Source: Pistricoccus aurantiacus
Lineage (GTDB): Bacteria; Pseudomonadota; Gammaproteobacteria; Pseudomonadales; Halomonadaceae
Direction of reading: 5' to 3'
Assembly (NCBI RefSeq): GCF_007954585.1
Contig: NZ_CP042382.1
Coordinates: forward strand, 1,860,001-1,924,000
DNA: 64,000 nucleotides
The position numbers and the translations under genes were made by a program. Under the pieces are notes generated by a model, which saw only the letters and a program-made list of their open reading frames with translations, ran no database searches and had not been told where the DNA came from. Positions 8,295 to 18,559 of this stretch are shown here, piece after piece; position 1 is the first letter of the stretch; each line of letters starts with the position of its first letter.

Positions 8295-9167
8295 ATGACC
8301 GATCAGATTCAACGTTTTCTATTCGACAATACCAACGTGCGAGGCGAGATCGTCTCTCTGGAGGCCGCCTACGCGCAGGTGCTCGACAAGCAGGCTTATC
8401 CGGCGCCGGTGGCGCGGCTGCTGGGTGAACTGCTGGCGGCGGCGGCGCTCTTGACGGAAACCGTCAAGCTCGACGGCACCCTGAGCCTCGAGGTGCGCGG
8501 TCAGGGAGCGCTGGCGCTCTTGATGGCGGAGTCCAATCCCGGCGGCGAACTACGAGGCATCGCGCGGCTTTCCGAGAATCAGCCCCTGCCCGCGGAGGAC
8601 GCGGGCTTCCGCGAACTGCTGGGGGAAGGCCACATCGTGATCACGCTGGACCCGCGGGAGGGAAATCGTTACCAAGGTATCGTGGAGCTGGCGGCAGACA
8701 GCCTGGCCGGGTGTCTCGAGGATTATTTTACCCGTTCCGAGCAGTTGCCTACCCGGCTGTGGCTTACCGCGGACAGCGTGCGTTCCAGCGGGTTTCTGTT
8801 ACAGCAATTACCTAAAAGTATCGATCAGGACCCGGATGCCTGGCGGCGCATCGTTCACCTGGCCAGCACCCTGCGCGACGATGAGCTGCTGACGCTTGGG
8901 CAGCGTGATCTGCTCTACCGGCTGTATCACGAAGAAACCGTGCGGGTCTTCGAACCCAAGGCGCTGCGTTTCGGCTGTACCTGTTCTCGAGCGCGTATCG
9001 CCCAGGCGCTTCATGATCTCGGAGAGCAGGAACTGCGCGATATCCTTCAGGAACAGCAAAGCATCGATACCCAGTGCCATTTCTGCCACACCCATTATCA
9101 TTTCGGTGCTGCGGAAATCGAGGCGTTGATCGAGTCGCCGGATGCGCCGGCGCCCACGCTGCATTGA
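8295..9167 (+). CDS. hslO: HslO, redox-regulated chaperone Hsp33
   Basis: This 290-residue protein is close to the 292 residues of E. coli Hsp33. The N-terminal substrate-binding domain begins [18 protein letters not shown]. The C-terminal redox switch has the four zinc-binding cysteines as CTC (FGCTCSRA) and CHFC ([12 protein letters not shown]). In the reduced state zinc holds the chaperone inactive; oxidation by HOCl or peroxide with heat unfolds this region and activates holdase function. The ATG at 8295 fits the family start; the frame runs upstream through the palindromic repeat, which is not part of the gene. No strong Shine-Dalgarno is visible, only AGAGAC at 8285-8290. Confidence 0.95.
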   Translation: MTDQIQRFLFDNTNVRGEIVSLEAAYAQVLDKQAYPAPVARLLGELLAAAALLTETVKLDGTLSLEVRGQGALALLMAESNPGGELRGIARLSENQPLPAEDAGFRELLGEGHIVITLDPREGNRYQGIVELAADSLAGCLEDYFTRSEQLPTRLWLTADSVRSSGFLLQQLPKSIDQDPDAWRRIVHLASTLRDDELLTLGQRDLLYRLYHEETVRVFEPKALRFGCTCSRARIAQALHDLGEQELRDILQEQQSIDTQCHFCHTHYHFGAAEIEALIESPDAPAPTLH

Positions 9168-9341
9168 GAGAACTCTTGGACTTTAGTTTGGTTCAGAAAG
9201 CTCATATTTTCCGGACGAGGCTTTTTTGCCATACTGCCTCAGGCTTACCCTCGCCACGCATGCTGGCGCTTCTTTCCACGCCAATTCGAACATTATGTCA
9301 TCGACAGTGCCAACGATAATGTCGAAAACGATGTCGACGTA

Positions 9342-9366
9342 AAGACAGCTCCAAAAAAACTGTCTT
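9342..9366 (+). promoter_or_regulatory. Hairpin in the pckA leader
   Basis: AAGACAG (9342-9348) and CTGTCTT (9360-9366) form a 7-bp inverted repeat with an A-rich 11-base loop, 49 bp before the pckA start. Just upstream lies a second weak symmetry around GTCGAAAACGATGTCGAC. These may be operator half-sites or 5' UTR structure. There is no T-tract, so a terminator is unlikely. Confidence 0.3.
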
Positions 9367-9415
9367 GAGCGACAGCGTCAAAAGACGGTATCGGCCCAAG
9401 GACATGGACTCGCAT

Positions 9416-10993
9416 ATGACCCAAACTGCCTTCTCTTCCAAGCCTTCTTCCCGCCAACGCCATATCAATTCGAGTCCTGCCGAGCTGATCGAGCAGGCCG
9501 TGGTGCGGGGGGAGGGATGCCTTGCCGCCAACGGTGCGCTGGTGGTCAAGACCGGCAAGCGTACCGGACGCTCCCCCGCGGATCGCTATATCGTCGACGA
9601 GCCCGGTACCAGCAAGGAAATCGACTGGGGCAAGGTCAACCGTCCTTTCGATGCCAAGCGCTTCGACGCCCTGTGGGCACGGGTGGAGAATTACCTGAAC
9701 GAGCGGGAGCATTTCGTTTCCGAAGTGCACGTCGGCGCCGATCCCCGCTATTACCTGCCGGTGCGCATGATGACCCAGACCGCCTGGCAGGGATTGTTCG
9801 GCGGCAATCTCTTTATTCGTCCGGAAACCTTCAATCCCGCGGACAAGCCGGAGTGGACGATTCTCAACGCCGCGGGTTTCGTCTGCGAGCCGGAGCGGGA
9901 CGGCACCAACTCCGACGGCTGCGTGATCATCAACTTCGCCGAATGCAAGGTGCTGCTGGCGGGCATGCGCTACGCGGGTGAGATGAAGAAAGCTATGTTC
10001 TCGGTGCAGAATTTCCTGCTGCCCGCCCACGATGTCCTGCCCATGCACTGCAGCGCCAACGTGGGAGAGGAGGGCGATACCACGCTGTTCTTCGGCCTTT
10101 CCGGCACTGGCAAGACCACGCTCTCCGCGGATCCGGCGCGCTACCTGATCGGCGACGACGAGCACGGCTGGGGCGAGGGCACCGTCTTCAACATGGAAGG
10201 GGGTTGCTATGCCAAGTGCATCGACCTCTCCGCCAAGAACGAGCCGGTGATCTGGAACGCCATCCGCTTCGCCACCGTGCTGGAGAACGTGACCCTAGAC
10301 GATCAGCGCCGGCCGGACTATGCCAACGATAGCCTGACCCAGAATTCCCGGGCGGCTTATCCCCTGGAGCATATCGACAAGCGGGTCGCGGAAAATCGTG
10401 CCGGCGAACCCAACGCCATCATCTTCCTGACCTGCGACATGAGCGGCGTGCTGCCGCCGGTTTCCGTGCTGTCCAAGGAAGCCGCTGCCTATCATTTCCT
10501 TTCCGGCTACACCGCCAAGGTAGGTTCCACGGAAATGGGTTCCTCCAGCGGCATGGAAACCACCTTCTCCACCTGCTTCGGCGCGCCGTTCTTCCCGCGT
10601 CCGGCTCGGGTCTATGCGGATCTTCTGATCAAGCGGGTCGAAGCTTTCGGCTCCCGGGTCTATCTGGTCAACACCGGCTGGACCGGCGGCGCCTTCGGCG
10701 AGGGCGGCGAGCGCTTCTCGATTCCCACCACCCGAGCCATCATCAGCGCGATTCAATCCGGCGCCTTGAAAGACGTGGAAACCCGCATTATCGAAGGGCT
10801 CAACCTTCAGGTTCCCACGGCGGTGCCCGGGGTCGATTCGATCTTGCTCGATCCGCGCCAGACCTGGCAGGATCAGGACGCCTACCGGCGCCACGCGCGA
10901 GAACTGATTGGCGAGTTTGTCGAGAACTTCAAGAAGTTCGACGGCATCGACCCGGCTATCGTGCAGGCGGGCCCGCAGGCAGACGTCCTCTGA
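9416..10993 (+). CDS. pckA: Phosphoenolpyruvate carboxykinase (ATP)
   Basis: This 525-residue enzyme converts oxaloacetate and ATP to phosphoenolpyruvate, CO2 and ADP, the first committed step of gluconeogenesis. It has the kinase-1a P-loop [16 protein letters not shown], the metal/nucleotide loop [12 protein letters not shown], the substrate loop [16 protein letters not shown] and [14 protein letters not shown]. These define the ATP-dependent family, not the GTP one. The start is uncertain: ATG 9404 is in frame with AAGGA almost touching it, and ATG 9416 has only a weak GGA site. The family start favours 9416. A strong rho-independent terminator follows at 11018-11050. Confidence 0.95.
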   Translation: MTQTAFSSKPSSRQRHINSSPAELIEQAVVRGEGCLAANGALVVKTGKRTGRSPADRYIVDEPGTSKEIDWGKVNRPFDAKRFDALWARVENYLNEREHFVSEVHVGADPRYYLPVRMMTQTAWQGLFGGNLFIRPETFNPADKPEWTILNAAGFVCEPERDGTNSDGCVIINFAECKVLLAGMRYAGEMKKAMFSVQNFLLPAHDVLPMHCSANVGEEGDTTLFFGLSGTGKTTLSADPARYLIGDDEHGWGEGTVFNMEGGCYAKCIDLSAKNEPVIWNAIRFATVLENVTLDDQRRPDYANDSLTQNSRAAYPLEHIDKRVAENRAGEPNAIIFLTCDMSGVLPPVSVLSKEAAAYHFLSGYTAKVGSTEMGSSSGMETTFSTCFGAPFFPRPARVYADLLIKRVEAFGSRVYLVNTGWTGGAFGEGGERFSIPTTRAIISAIQSGALKDVETRIIEGLNLQVPTAVPGVDSILLDPRQTWQDQDAYRRHARELIGEFVENFKKFDGIDPAIVQAGPQADVL

Positions 10994-11017
10994 ACCCAGC
11001 GGTTCTCGTGTGGTCTC

Positions 11018-11050
11018 AAAAGAGTGAATTTTCGGATTCACTCTTTTTTT
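11018..11050 (+). terminator. Rho-independent terminator after pckA
   Basis: A perfect 12-bp stem is formed by AAAAGAGTGAAT (11018-11029) and ATTCACTCTTTT (11036-11047), with a 6-base loop TTTCGG. The run of T continues to 11050. The A-tract on the left arm would also allow termination on the minus strand. The msrB start is only 18 bp downstream, so msrB needs its own promoter or read-through. Confidence 0.88.
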
Positions 11051-11067
11051 ACGACAGGGAAAAAGTG

Positions 11068-11565
11068 ATGAAACGCAGACAATTTCTTGGCTTGTTGGGT
11101 GCGGGTGGTCTGGCGGGATTGGCGCCGGGTATCGCCTTTGGCCGGCCCAAGCCGGACCTGAAACGGGCGGATGACATCGAGGTGCTGGAGCTTTCCGAAG
11201 AACAGTGGCGGGAGCGCTTGAGCGAAGAGCGTTTTCATATCCTGCGCGAAGCCGGTACCGAACCCGCAGGTTCGAGCCCCCTGGACAAGGAAACCCGCAA
11301 GGGGGAGTTCCGCTGCGCCGGTTGCGATCTGCCGCTTTTCACCAGCGAGATGAAATACGACTCCGGCACCGGCTGGCCGAGCTTCTATACCCATATCGAA
11401 GGGCATCTGTTGTCCGAACTCGATCTGGTGATGTTCATTCCGCGCACCGAATATCATTGCGCCCGCTGCGGTGGCCACCAGGGCCATGTGTTCGAGGATG
11501 GCCCCGAGCCCACCGGCCTGCGCTGGTGCAACAATGGGTTGGCGCTGACGTTCGTGCCGGCTTGA
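11068..11565 (+). CDS. msrB: MsrB, peptide-methionine (R)-S-oxide reductase with Tat-type leader
   Basis: This is a 165-residue protein. Residues 1-25 form a twin-arginine leader (KRRQFLGLLGAGGLAGLAP, ending near AFG), implying export in folded form. The mature part is a SelR/MsrB domain with two zinc CxxC pairs (CAGC and CARC), the substrate region GTGWPSFY and the catalytic cysteine in RWCNNGLAL. It reduces methionine-R-sulfoxide, here probably in the periplasm. E. coli MsrB is cytoplasmic, so the Tat leader is the distinctive point. The ATG at 11068 begins the leader; the longer frame from 11008 would read through the terminator. The nearest purine-rich site is AGGGAAAAAG. Confidence 0.9.
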   Translation: MKRRQFLGLLGAGGLAGLAPGIAFGRPKPDLKRADDIEVLELSEEQWRERLSEERFHILREAGTEPAGSSPLDKETRKGEFRCAGCDLPLFTSEMKYDSGTGWPSFYTHIEGHLLSELDLVMFIPRTEYHCARCGGHQGHVFEDGPEPTGLRWCNNGLALTFVPA

Positions 11566-11633
11566 GACCTAATGATGACGCAACGTTTATGATACCTTGT
11601 CGCGATTCGACATAGCCGAGCGTCAAGGATTGC

Positions 11634-13988
11634 ATGGAAACCCAAGCCCCTGCCCAAGTCACTATTCAAGCCACTATTACTGCCCGTCTGGCGGAAGAAC
11701 TCAGCGTTCGCCCTCAGCAGGTGGCTGCCACCGTGGAGCTGCTGGACGGTGGCGCCAGCGTGCCCTTCATCTCTCGCTATCGCAAGGAAGTCACCGGCGG
11801 GCTGGACGATAGCCAGCTGCGCCTGCTTGAAGAGCGTCTGCGCTACCTGCGCGAACTGGAGGAACGCCGCGAGGCGGTGCTGGCGGCCATCGACGAGCAG
11901 GGCAAGCTCGACGATGCCCTAGCCAAGGCGATTCGCGAGGCAGGCACCAAGCAGCGCCTGGAAGACCTCTACTTGCCTTATCGCAAGAAGCGTCGCACCA
12001 AGGCGATGATCGCCCGGGAGGCCGGGCTCGAGCCCTTGGCGGATGCCCTGCTGGCCAATCCCGATCTCGATCCCCAGGCCGAAGCCCAGTCGTATCTGCG
12101 ACCGGCGGAAGGCGACAGTCCGGCCATCGAGGATGCCAAGGCGGCGCTGGACGGCGCCAAGCAGATTCTTATGGAGCGCTTCGCGGAAGACCCGGGATTG
12201 GTGGGTGAACTGCGGGAGCGGCTGTGGCAGGAGGCGCTGCTCAGCGCTCGGGTCAACGCGGGAAAGCAGCAGGAGGGGGCCAAGTTCGCCGATTACTTCG
12301 AGCACGATGAACTCTTATCCAAGGTACCGTCTCACCGGGCACTGGCGATGTTTCGCGGTCGTAACGAAGGCGTGCTGGCGCTGACTCTCAAGCTGCCCGG
12401 CGAGGACGAAGCGCCGCGGCATCCGGCGGAACTCGCCATTGCCAGGCGCTTCGGTATCGAGGATCAAGGCAGGAAAGGGGACGCCTGGCTCAAGGAGGTG
12501 GTGCGCTGGACCTGGCGGGTCAAGCTGTACACCCATCTCGAGACGGAACTGCTGGGGCGCCTGCGGGAGCGGGCGGAACTTGAAGCCATCGAGGTGTTTG
12601 CCGCCAATCTCAAGGATCTGCTCCTGGGGGCGCCGGCGGGACCGCGAGTCACCCTGGCGCTGGACCCGGGGCTGCGCACCGGTTGCAAGGTGGCGGTAGT
12701 TGACGCCACCGGCCAGTTTCTGGAGCACGCGACAATCTATCCTCACCCGCCGCGCAATCAATGGCGGGAATCCCTGGCACTGCTGGAGCAGCTGGTGAAA
12801 AAGCACGGCGTCGAGCTGATCGCCGTGGGCAACGGCACCGCCAGCCGGGAGACGGACAAGTTGGCCCTTGATCTGATCAAGCGCCTGGCGCCACGTGCGC
12901 TCAGCAAGGTGATGGTCAGCGAAGCTGGCGCCTCGGTGTATTCCGCCTCGGAATACGCCGCCCGGGAATTCCCGGATCTCGACGTGACCATTCGCGGCGC
13001 GGTATCCATCGCCCGGCGCCTGCAGGACCCGCTGGCGGAACTGGTCAAGATCGAGCCCAAGTCCATCGGCGTCGGTCAATATCAGCACGATGTATCCCAG
13101 CTGCAGCTTTCCCGAAGTCTGGAGACGGTGATCGAGGACTGCGTCAACGCGGTGGGGGTGGATCTCAATACCGCCTCCACCGCGCTGCTGTCCCGGGTTT
13201 CCGGGCTCAACGCGAGCCTGGCGGAGAACATCGTCGCGGTGCGCAATCAGCAAGGGGCCTTTCGCAGCCGTCAGGCGCTGCGGGATGTCAAGCGCCTCGG
13301 CGCCAAGACCTTCGAGCAGTGCGCGGGGTTTCTGCGCATCAGAAACGGCGATAATCCGCTGGACGAAAGCGCCGTGCACCCGGAAGCCTATCCGCTGGTG
13401 GAGCGCATCGCCGGCCAGGCCAAGCGCCCGGTCGCCAGCCTGATTGGCGACAGCGCCTACCTCAAGACACTTTCCCCCGCCACCCTGGCGGACGAGCGCT
13501 TCGGCGTGCCGACGGTCACGGATATCCTCAAGGAGCTGGACAAGCCGGGGCGGGATCCGCGCCCGGCGTTTCATGCCGCCCAGTTCCGCGAGGGCGTCGA
13601 GACCCTGAAGGATCTCGAGCCGGGCATGCTGTTGGAAGGTAACGTGACCAATGTCACCCACTTCGGCGCTTTCGTGGACATCGGCGTGCATCAGGATGGC
13701 CTGGTGCATATCTCGGCGCTTTCCGAGCGCTTCGTCGAGGACCCGCGCAGCGTGGTCAAGGCGGGGGATATCGTCAAGGTCAAGGTGATGAGCGTGGATA
13801 TTCCGCGCGGGCGTATCGGGCTCTCCATGCGGCTGGGCGATCCGCTCGAGGCCGAAAAGGGCGCTGCATCGTCAACGCCGGCGCGACGTCAGGAAAAGCG
13901 CTCCGCCAAGAAGTCGACTTCCGCGCCAGGGGAAGCCTCCGTCGGTGCCTTGGGCGAGGCGCTTCTCAAGGCCAGGAAGGGACGCTAG
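11634..13988 (+). CDS. tex: Tex, RNA-binding transcription accessory protein
   Basis: This 784-residue cytoplasmic protein has the standard Tex order. A helical N-terminal region (about 1-320) includes [17 protein letters not shown] and [15 protein letters not shown]. It is followed by a YqgF/RuvC-like domain (about 340-460, [18 protein letters not shown]), tandem helix-hairpin-helix motifs (about 500-565, [17 protein letters not shown]) and an S1 domain (about 660-735, [19 protein letters not shown]). The tail is Lys/Ser-rich and low in complexity. Tex binds nucleic acid and the transcription machinery; its exact role is unsettled. The gene stands alone between msrB and gshA and ends with a hairpin terminator at 14069. 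Confidence 0.95.
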   Translation: METQAPAQVTIQATITARLAEELSVRPQQVAATVELLDGGASVPFISRYRKEVTGGLDDSQLRLLEERLRYLRELEERREAVLAAIDEQGKLDDALAKAIREAGTKQRLEDLYLPYRKKRRTKAMIAREAGLEPLADALLANPDLDPQAEAQSYLRPAEGDSPAIEDAKAALDGAKQILMERFAEDPGLVGELRERLWQEALLSARVNAGKQQEGAKFADYFEHDELLSKVPSHRALAMFRGRNEGVLALTLKLPGEDEAPRHPAELAIARRFGIEDQGRKGDAWLKEVVRWTWRVKLYTHLETELLGRLRERAELEAIEVFAANLKDLLLGAPAGPRVTLALDPGLRTGCKVAVVDATGQFLEHATIYPHPPRNQWRESLALLEQLVKKHGVELIAVGNGTASRETDKLALDLIKRLAPRALSKVMVSEAGASVYSASEYAAREFPDLDVTIRGAVSIARRLQDPLAELVKIEPKSIGVGQYQHDVSQLQLSRSLETVIEDCVNAVGVDLNTASTALLSRVSGLNASLAENIVAVRNQQGAFRSRQALRDVKRLGAKTFEQCAGFLRIRNGDNPLDESAVHPEAYPLVERIAGQAKRPVASLIGDSAYLKTLSPATLADERFGVPTVTDILKELDKPGRDPRPAFHAAQFREGVETLKDLEPGMLLEGNVTNVTHFGAFVDIGVHQDGLVHISALSERFVEDPRSVVKAGDIVKVKVMSVDIPRGRIGLSMRLGDPLEAEKGAASSTPARRQEKRSAKKSTSAPGEASVGALGEALLKARKGR

Positions 13989-14068
13989 CCGGCACCTGCC
14001 TTGCCAACACTCGTGTTGCCAAATGCTTGTCTTGTCATGGGTGACGGCGCGAAAATAGGTTCAAGGAT

Positions 14069-14101
14069 GCGGCATGACGTGAATCGCCATGCCGCCTTTT
14101 T
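14069..14101 (+). terminator. Rho-independent terminator after tex
   Basis: GCGGCATG (14069-14076) pairs with CATGCCGC (14088-14095) across an 11-base loop and is followed by CTTTTTC. It lies 80 bp past the tex stop and 74 bp before the gshA start. Confidence 0.75.
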
Positions 14102-14174
14102 CATTAGCGCGAAGAAAGTCATGGTTTAAAAAAATGAAAGTTTTTGAAACCAAGGGCTTCTTCCATGATCTGGG

Positions 14175-15785
14175 GTGTTCACCTTGTCAGAACAACTCGC
14201 CAGCGTAATCGCCCGGCTCAAGAGGCCGGCCCGTCAAGGAAGGATCGGACGCCTCAATCGCGGCGTTGAAAAGGAAGGGCTGCGTGTCGAGCGCAACGGT
14301 GATATCGCCCAGACGCCGCATCCCGAGGCGCTGGGCTCCAAACTTTCACATCCGCATATCACCACGGATTACTCCGAGGCCCTGCTCGAGTTCGTCACTC
14401 CGGTGTACAGCCGGCCTCGCGATGCAATGGCTTTTCTCGAAGACGTGCATCGCTTCAGCTATCGCCACCTGGGCGGTGAGTTGATCTGGCCCGCCAGCAT
14501 GCCTTGCCGGCTCGAGGGCAACGACAGCGTTCCCATCGCGGATTACGGCAGTTCCAATTCCGGACTGATGAAGCACGTCTATCGCAAGGGGCTGGACGTC
14601 CGCTACGGACGCATCATGCAGGCCATCGCCGGCATTCATTACAACGTTTCCGTGCCGGACAAGCTCTGGGCGCTGCTGGAGCAGCTCGACCGTGAAGATG
14701 GGAAGACCCTGCCCAAGGACTACCGCTCCGCCCGCTATTTCGGCTTGATCCGCCAGTTCCGGCGCAACAGCTGGCTGCTGCTGTATCTGTTTGGCGCCTC
14801 ACCGGCGATCGATAAAAGCTTTCTCGAGGATCGCAAGGTGCCGGAGAAGCTCAAGCCTCACGGTCGCGAGACGCTGCTTTCCCGTTATGCCACCAGTCTG
14901 CGCATGTCGGACATGGGCTATCAGAACAAGGTACAGGCGCAGATCAAGATCTGCTTCAACTCCCTGTCGAACTACGTCAATACCCTGCGTAACGCCATCG
15001 CCACCCCCTGGCCGGATTATCAGGCGCTGGGGGTCAAGGAAGGGCAGGGCAACGCCAGGGAAGATTGGCAGCAGCTCAACGCCAACATCCTGCAGATCGA
15101 GAACGAGTACTACAGCGATATTCGACCCAAGCGGGTAGCGCGGCACAACGAGACGCCGAGCCAGGCGCTGGAAGCCAGAGGCGTGGAATATATCGAGGTA
15201 CGCTGCCTGGATCTGAATCCGTTCCTGCCGGTGGGCATCGACGACACTCAGATGCGCTTTCTGGATACTTTCATGCTGTGGTGTCTGCTTTCCGAAAGCC
15301 CCTGGATTTCCGACGAAGAGTGCGATCATCTCGACGACAATCGCCGTCGGGTGGTAGAGCGGGGACGTGATCCGGGGCTGGAACTGGTCATCGACGGCGA
15401 GCGCCGATCGATGCACGAGCGGGCGCGAATTATCTTCGCCGAGCTTGCCCAGGTCGCCGCGCTATTGGATGAAGTGGAAGGAGAACCGCTGCACGCCCGG
15501 GCGCTGGAAAGCCTGGCGCCGAGGCTCGAGGATCCTTCCTTGACTCCCGCCGGGGCGCTGATGAAGCGCATGGAAAGCCAGGAGGAGGAGTTCGTCGACG
15601 CCATCCTCGCCTTGGCCCGGGAGCACCGGGATCGGCTGGGTGAAGCGATCACCGATCCGGCTCGGGAAGCGTTGTTCGACCAGTTGGTGGAAACCTCCCT
15701 CCAGGAACAGCGGGATATCGAGGAAGCGGACGTGCAGGGCTTCGCCGAGTTTATCGAACAGTATTTCGCCAAGGCCAAACGGTAG
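14175..15785 (+). CDS. gshA: Glutamate-cysteine ligase
   Basis: This 536-residue enzyme catalyses ATP-dependent ligation of glutamate and cysteine, the first step of glutathione synthesis. It belongs to the gammaproteobacterial (E. coli-like) group. Supporting motifs are [18 protein letters not shown] near residue 25, [47 protein letters not shown] and [21 protein letters not shown] 14175 was taken as the start because of the TGGGG just upstream; TTG 14184 is a nearby alternative. It is followed after 23 bp by dsbB on the same strand, a plausible thiol-redox pair in one transcript. Confidence 0.93.
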   Translation: MFTLSEQLASVIARLKRPARQGRIGRLNRGVEKEGLRVERNGDIAQTPHPEALGSKLSHPHITTDYSEALLEFVTPVYSRPRDAMAFLEDVHRFSYRHLGGELIWPASMPCRLEGNDSVPIADYGSSNSGLMKHVYRKGLDVRYGRIMQAIAGIHYNVSVPDKLWALLEQLDREDGKTLPKDYRSARYFGLIRQFRRNSWLLLYLFGASPAIDKSFLEDRKVPEKLKPHGRETLLSRYATSLRMSDMGYQNKVQAQIKICFNSLSNYVNTLRNAIATPWPDYQALGVKEGQGNAREDWQQLNANILQIENEYYSDIRPKRVARHNETPSQALEARGVEYIEVRCLDLNPFLPVGIDDTQMRFLDTFMLWCLLSESPWISDEECDHLDDNRRRVVERGRDPGLELVIDGERRSMHERARIIFAELAQVAALLDEVEGEPLHARALESLAPRLEDPSLTPAGALMKRMESQEEEFVDAILALAREHRDRLGEAITDPAREALFDQLVETSLQEQRDIEEADVQGFAEFIEQYFAKAKR

Positions 15786-15808
15786 TCGGACTGGATAAGG
15801 GTTTCTTC

Positions 15809-16345
15809 ATGTGGCAGACATTGCGTGACCAGAGCGCGCGGCGAATCGCCGGTGCAGGCCTGGCGTTTTGCATAGCGATGATGGGAGTGGCGCTCTTTCT
15901 CGAACACGGCGTGGGTCTCGAGCCGTGCCCATTGTGTATCCTGCAGCGGGTGGCGGTACTGGCGACGGCGCTGGTGCTGTTGATCGCCGCCTTGCACAAT
16001 CCCGTCGGTTGGGGAGCTCGGCTCTACGGCGGCCTGGGGCTGGTAAGCGTCGCCGCCGGCATCGGTGTCGCCGGGCGCCATGTCTGGCTGCAGCAACTTC
16101 CCGCGGATCAGGTGCCGAGCTGTGGCCCCGGGCTCGATTACATGCTGGAAATTCTGCCCTTGCAGCAGGTGCTGAGCCAGATACTCAGCGGTTCCGGCGA
16201 GTGCGCGGAAATCGGCATCCAGTTTCTGGGACTTTCGCTGCCTGTCTGGACGCTCGTCGGCTTCTTGCTGCTGGCGCTATCGCCCCTGATGCTGTGCCTG
16301 CGTCGGTCTCGAGACTCATCCGAGGCGCGTTCACAGGCTGTTTGA
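15809..16345 (+). CDS. dsbB: DsbB, disulfide bond formation protein B
   Basis: This 178-residue inner-membrane protein has four predicted helices. The first cysteine pair is in PCPLCILQR, at the first periplasmic loop. The second pair is split between [11 protein letters not shown] and GSGECAEI in the large second loop. These four cysteines pass electrons from DsbA to quinone. The pattern [18 protein letters not shown] is typical of DsbB. The ATG has AAGGG nine bases upstream. The C-terminal tail after the last helix ([16 protein letters not shown]) is a little longer and more basic than usual. It follows gshA by 23 bp. Confidence 0.94.
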   Translation: MWQTLRDQSARRIAGAGLAFCIAMMGVALFLEHGVGLEPCPLCILQRVAVLATALVLLIAALHNPVGWGARLYGGLGLVSVAAGIGVAGRHVWLQQLPADQVPSCGPGLDYMLEILPLQQVLSQILSGSGECAEIGIQFLGLSLPVWTLVGFLLLALSPLMLCLRRSRDSSEARSQAV

Positions 16346-16463
16346 CCTCTGGGGTCGCTCGTTCTTTCGTCTAATGCCGGGCGGAGCGACAATCATTTTA
16401 CCCCGCCGCCAGGCGCGTAGTGACGCCAGTTTCAAGCAATAGAGTCGACTAATCGCTGTTTTT

Positions 16464-16473
16464 TTGTATACAA
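16464..16473. promoter_or_regulatory. TTGTATACAA palindrome upstream of the NCS2 permease
   Basis: A perfect 10-bp palindrome, TTGTATACAA, lies 88 bp before the permease start inside a T-rich stretch. This is the kind of short symmetric site bound by GntR-family repressors. The same TGTATACA core occurs twice in the operator near the GntR gene at 25.6 kb. The regulator is not established. Confidence 0.4.
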
Positions 16474-16561
16474 CCGCTATTGTTTATTGTCGCCGAAAAA
16501 GTATAGGCTCGATTTCCGACCCTAGTACCACACCCATAACGACGATAACGCGGTGTCCTCT

Positions 16562-17917
16562 ATGAAAACGCCTCAAACGAGCAGATCCGTCTTCGACTTC
16601 TACGGCAAGCCGCCGTTCGCCAAGGCGCTACCGCTATCCTTGCAGCATATCCTGGCGATGATCATGGGTGCGGTGACCGTGCCCATCATCGTATCCGGCG
16701 CCGCCAACGTATCGCCGGAGGAAAAGATGCTGCTGATCCAGATGTCGTTGATCTTTTCCGGCGTTTCGACGCTGATTCAGCTGTATACCATCGGCAAGCT
16801 GGGCGCCAAGCTACCGGTGATCTTCGGGGTAGGCTTCGCCTATGTACCTACCCTGGTCACCGTAGGCGCACAGTATGGCGTCAGCGGGATTCTTGGCGCA
16901 CAGATCTTCGGCGGCATCGCCATGATGATCGTAGGACTTTTCACCAAGAAGATCCGTAACTTCTTCCCGCCGGTGGTCGCCGGCACCGTGGTACTTGTCA
17001 TCGGGCTCTCGCTCTATCAGATCGCCATCAACTACCTGGCCGGCGGTATCGGTGCCTCCGACTACGGCGCCACCACCAACTGGCTTATCGGCGGTATCAC
17101 CCTGATCGTGGTACTGCTAGTTTCTCAGTTCGGCAAGGGTTTCCTGAAGCTGGCCTCGATCATCTGCGGCATTCTGGCGGGCTATCTGCTCTCCATGTCC
17201 TTCGGCAAGGTGGATTTTGCTCAGGTGGGAGAAGCGCCCTGGTTCACCGCGCCGATGCCGCTGTCCTTCGGTCTCGAGTTTCATATCGCTGCGATCATTT
17301 CCATGACGGTGATCTGCGTCATCAACTCGGTGCAGACCATCGGCGATCTTTCTGCCACCACCGTGGGCGGCATGAATCGGGAACTGGAAACCAAGGAACT
17401 GTCCGGTGGCCTGCTGGGCAACGGCTTCTCCACCGCCCTCGGCTCCTTCTTCGGCGGGCTGCCCACGTCATCCTTCAGTCAGAACGTGGGTATCGTCGCC
17501 ATGACCAAGGTCATCAGCCGCTATGTGCTGGCGATCGCCGCGATCTTCATGCTGATTGCCGGCTTCATTCCCAAGTTCGGCGCGATCATGACCACCATTC
17601 CCTTTCCGGTGCTGGGCGGGGCCACCATCATCGTCTTCGGCATGATCACCCTGACCGGCATCCAGTTGCTCACCAAGGATGAGATGTCCTCCCGCAACGT
17701 GACCATCGCCAGTCTTTCCCTGGCGCTGAGCATGGGTGTCTACGCGGTGCCCGGCGCGATCGATCAGTTCCCGGCGCTGCTCAAGCAGGTGCTGGGCGGC
17801 TCGCCCATCGTCATTGCCGCCATCGTTTCCTTCACCCTGAACCTGATCCTGCCGAGAAAGACCCTGGCGGACGAGGAACAGGAAAGGAAGGAGATCGAGA
17901 TGAAGATGAATCGCTGA
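16562..17917 (+). CDS. NCS2-family nucleobase:cation symporter (uracil/xanthine permease)
   Basis: This protein of about 451 residues has 12-14 hydrophobic segments and belongs to the nucleobase-ascorbate transporter family. The family signature appears as QNVGIVAMTK in GLPTSSFSQNVGIVAMTKVI, and the N-terminal motif LPLSLQHILAMIMG is typical. The Gln that begins the signature is more often seen in purine (xanthine/urate) carriers than in uracil carriers, so a purine substrate is mildly favoured. The start is ambiguous between GTG 16553 and ATG 16562; the ATG is used here. No purine or pyrimidine catabolic genes are adjacent. Only a TTGTATACAA palindrome upstream hints at regulation. Confidence 0.88.
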   Translation: MKTPQTSRSVFDFYGKPPFAKALPLSLQHILAMIMGAVTVPIIVSGAANVSPEEKMLLIQMSLIFSGVSTLIQLYTIGKLGAKLPVIFGVGFAYVPTLVTVGAQYGVSGILGAQIFGGIAMMIVGLFTKKIRNFFPPVVAGTVVLVIGLSLYQIAINYLAGGIGASDYGATTNWLIGGITLIVVLLVSQFGKGFLKLASIICGILAGYLLSMSFGKVDFAQVGEAPWFTAPMPLSFGLEFHIAAIISMTVICVINSVQTIGDLSATTVGGMNRELETKELSGGLLGNGFSTALGSFFGGLPTSSFSQNVGIVAMTKVISRYVLAIAAIFMLIAGFIPKFGAIMTTIPFPVLGGATIIVFGMITLTGIQLLTKDEMSSRNVTIASLSLALSMGVYAVPGAIDQFPALLKQVLGGSPIVIAAIVSFTLNLILPRKTLADEEQERKEIEMKMNR

Positions 17918-17990
17918 GGATTGACAAGGACCCGACGAGCGGTGAGTCTTGTAGCGTCACGTCAGCAGTGGTTGAAAGGGAGAGGCACCG

Positions 17991-18467
17991 ATGCTGGAAC
18001 ACTGCAAGACTGCCCAGGAACGTTGGGGCGGAGTCAATCAGCTGATCGATCGCTGGCTGGAGCAGCGCCGCCAGCTGCTGGTCTCTTTCGTCGCTCTGGA
18101 AGCTGCCTGCGATGCGGATTTCGAGGAAGTGGAAAAACCGCTGATCGACGAATTCAGCCAGCTGCTGATGGACTACATCAGCGCCGGTCATTTCGAGATC
18201 TATCCCCAGCTGCGCGAAGAGGCCAGGTCTTTCAACGATCATCAGGCCCTGGCATTGGCGGATCAACTGCTGGAACGCCTGGAGATGTCCACGGAGCTGG
18301 TGCTGGGTTTCGACGCGGATTACGATACCCAGGCGCTGACGGAGCAGAATCTGCCGCGCCTGCCCGCCTGGCTGGAGAGGCTGACCAAGGGCTTGGCCGC
18401 CCGGTTCAATCTCGAGGATCAACTCATCGGCCGTATTCACGCGGATCGCGCGCCGATGAACGCCTGA
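17991..18467 (+). CDS. rsd: Rsd/AlgQ family regulator of sigma D
   Basis: This 158-residue helical protein matches Rsd/AlgQ. Conserved stretches are NQLIDRWLEQRRQLLVSF near residue 16, LIDEFSQLLMDYISAGHFEIY near 50-70 and ARFNLEDQLIGRIH near the C-terminus. In E. coli Rsd binds sigma-70 region 4 in stationary phase and frees core polymerase for other sigma factors; Pseudomonas AlgQ also influences alginate and siderophore genes. ATG 17991 is preceded by AGGGAGAGGCACCG. It lies 73 bp after the permease gene and is convergent with the stress-protein gene, with a shared hairpin between. Confidence 0.9.
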   Translation: MLEHCKTAQERWGGVNQLIDRWLEQRRQLLVSFVALEAACDADFEEVEKPLIDEFSQLLMDYISAGHFEIYPQLREEARSFNDHQALALADQLLERLEMSTELVLGFDADYDTQALTEQNLPRLPAWLERLTKGLAARFNLEDQLIGRIHADRAPMNA

Positions 18468-18505
18468 GATGAACGCACGATAAGTCAGCCGAGTTCAGCG
18501 ATAGC

Positions 18506-18534
18506 ATAAAAAGCGCACGACCGGTCGTGCGCTT
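18506..18534 (-). terminator. Terminator of the TTT/CoA-ligase operon (minus strand)
   Basis: A perfect 24-bp palindrome is built from AAGCGCACGACC (18511-18522) and GGTCGTGCGCTT (18523-18534). Read on the minus strand, the hairpin is followed by TTTATGC, so it ends the operon whose last gene is the stress-protein gene. It may also act on rsd from the other side, although there is no T-run on the plus strand. Confidence 0.82.
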
Positions 18535-18559
18535 CGATGGTAGATGCAGGAAAAACGCT

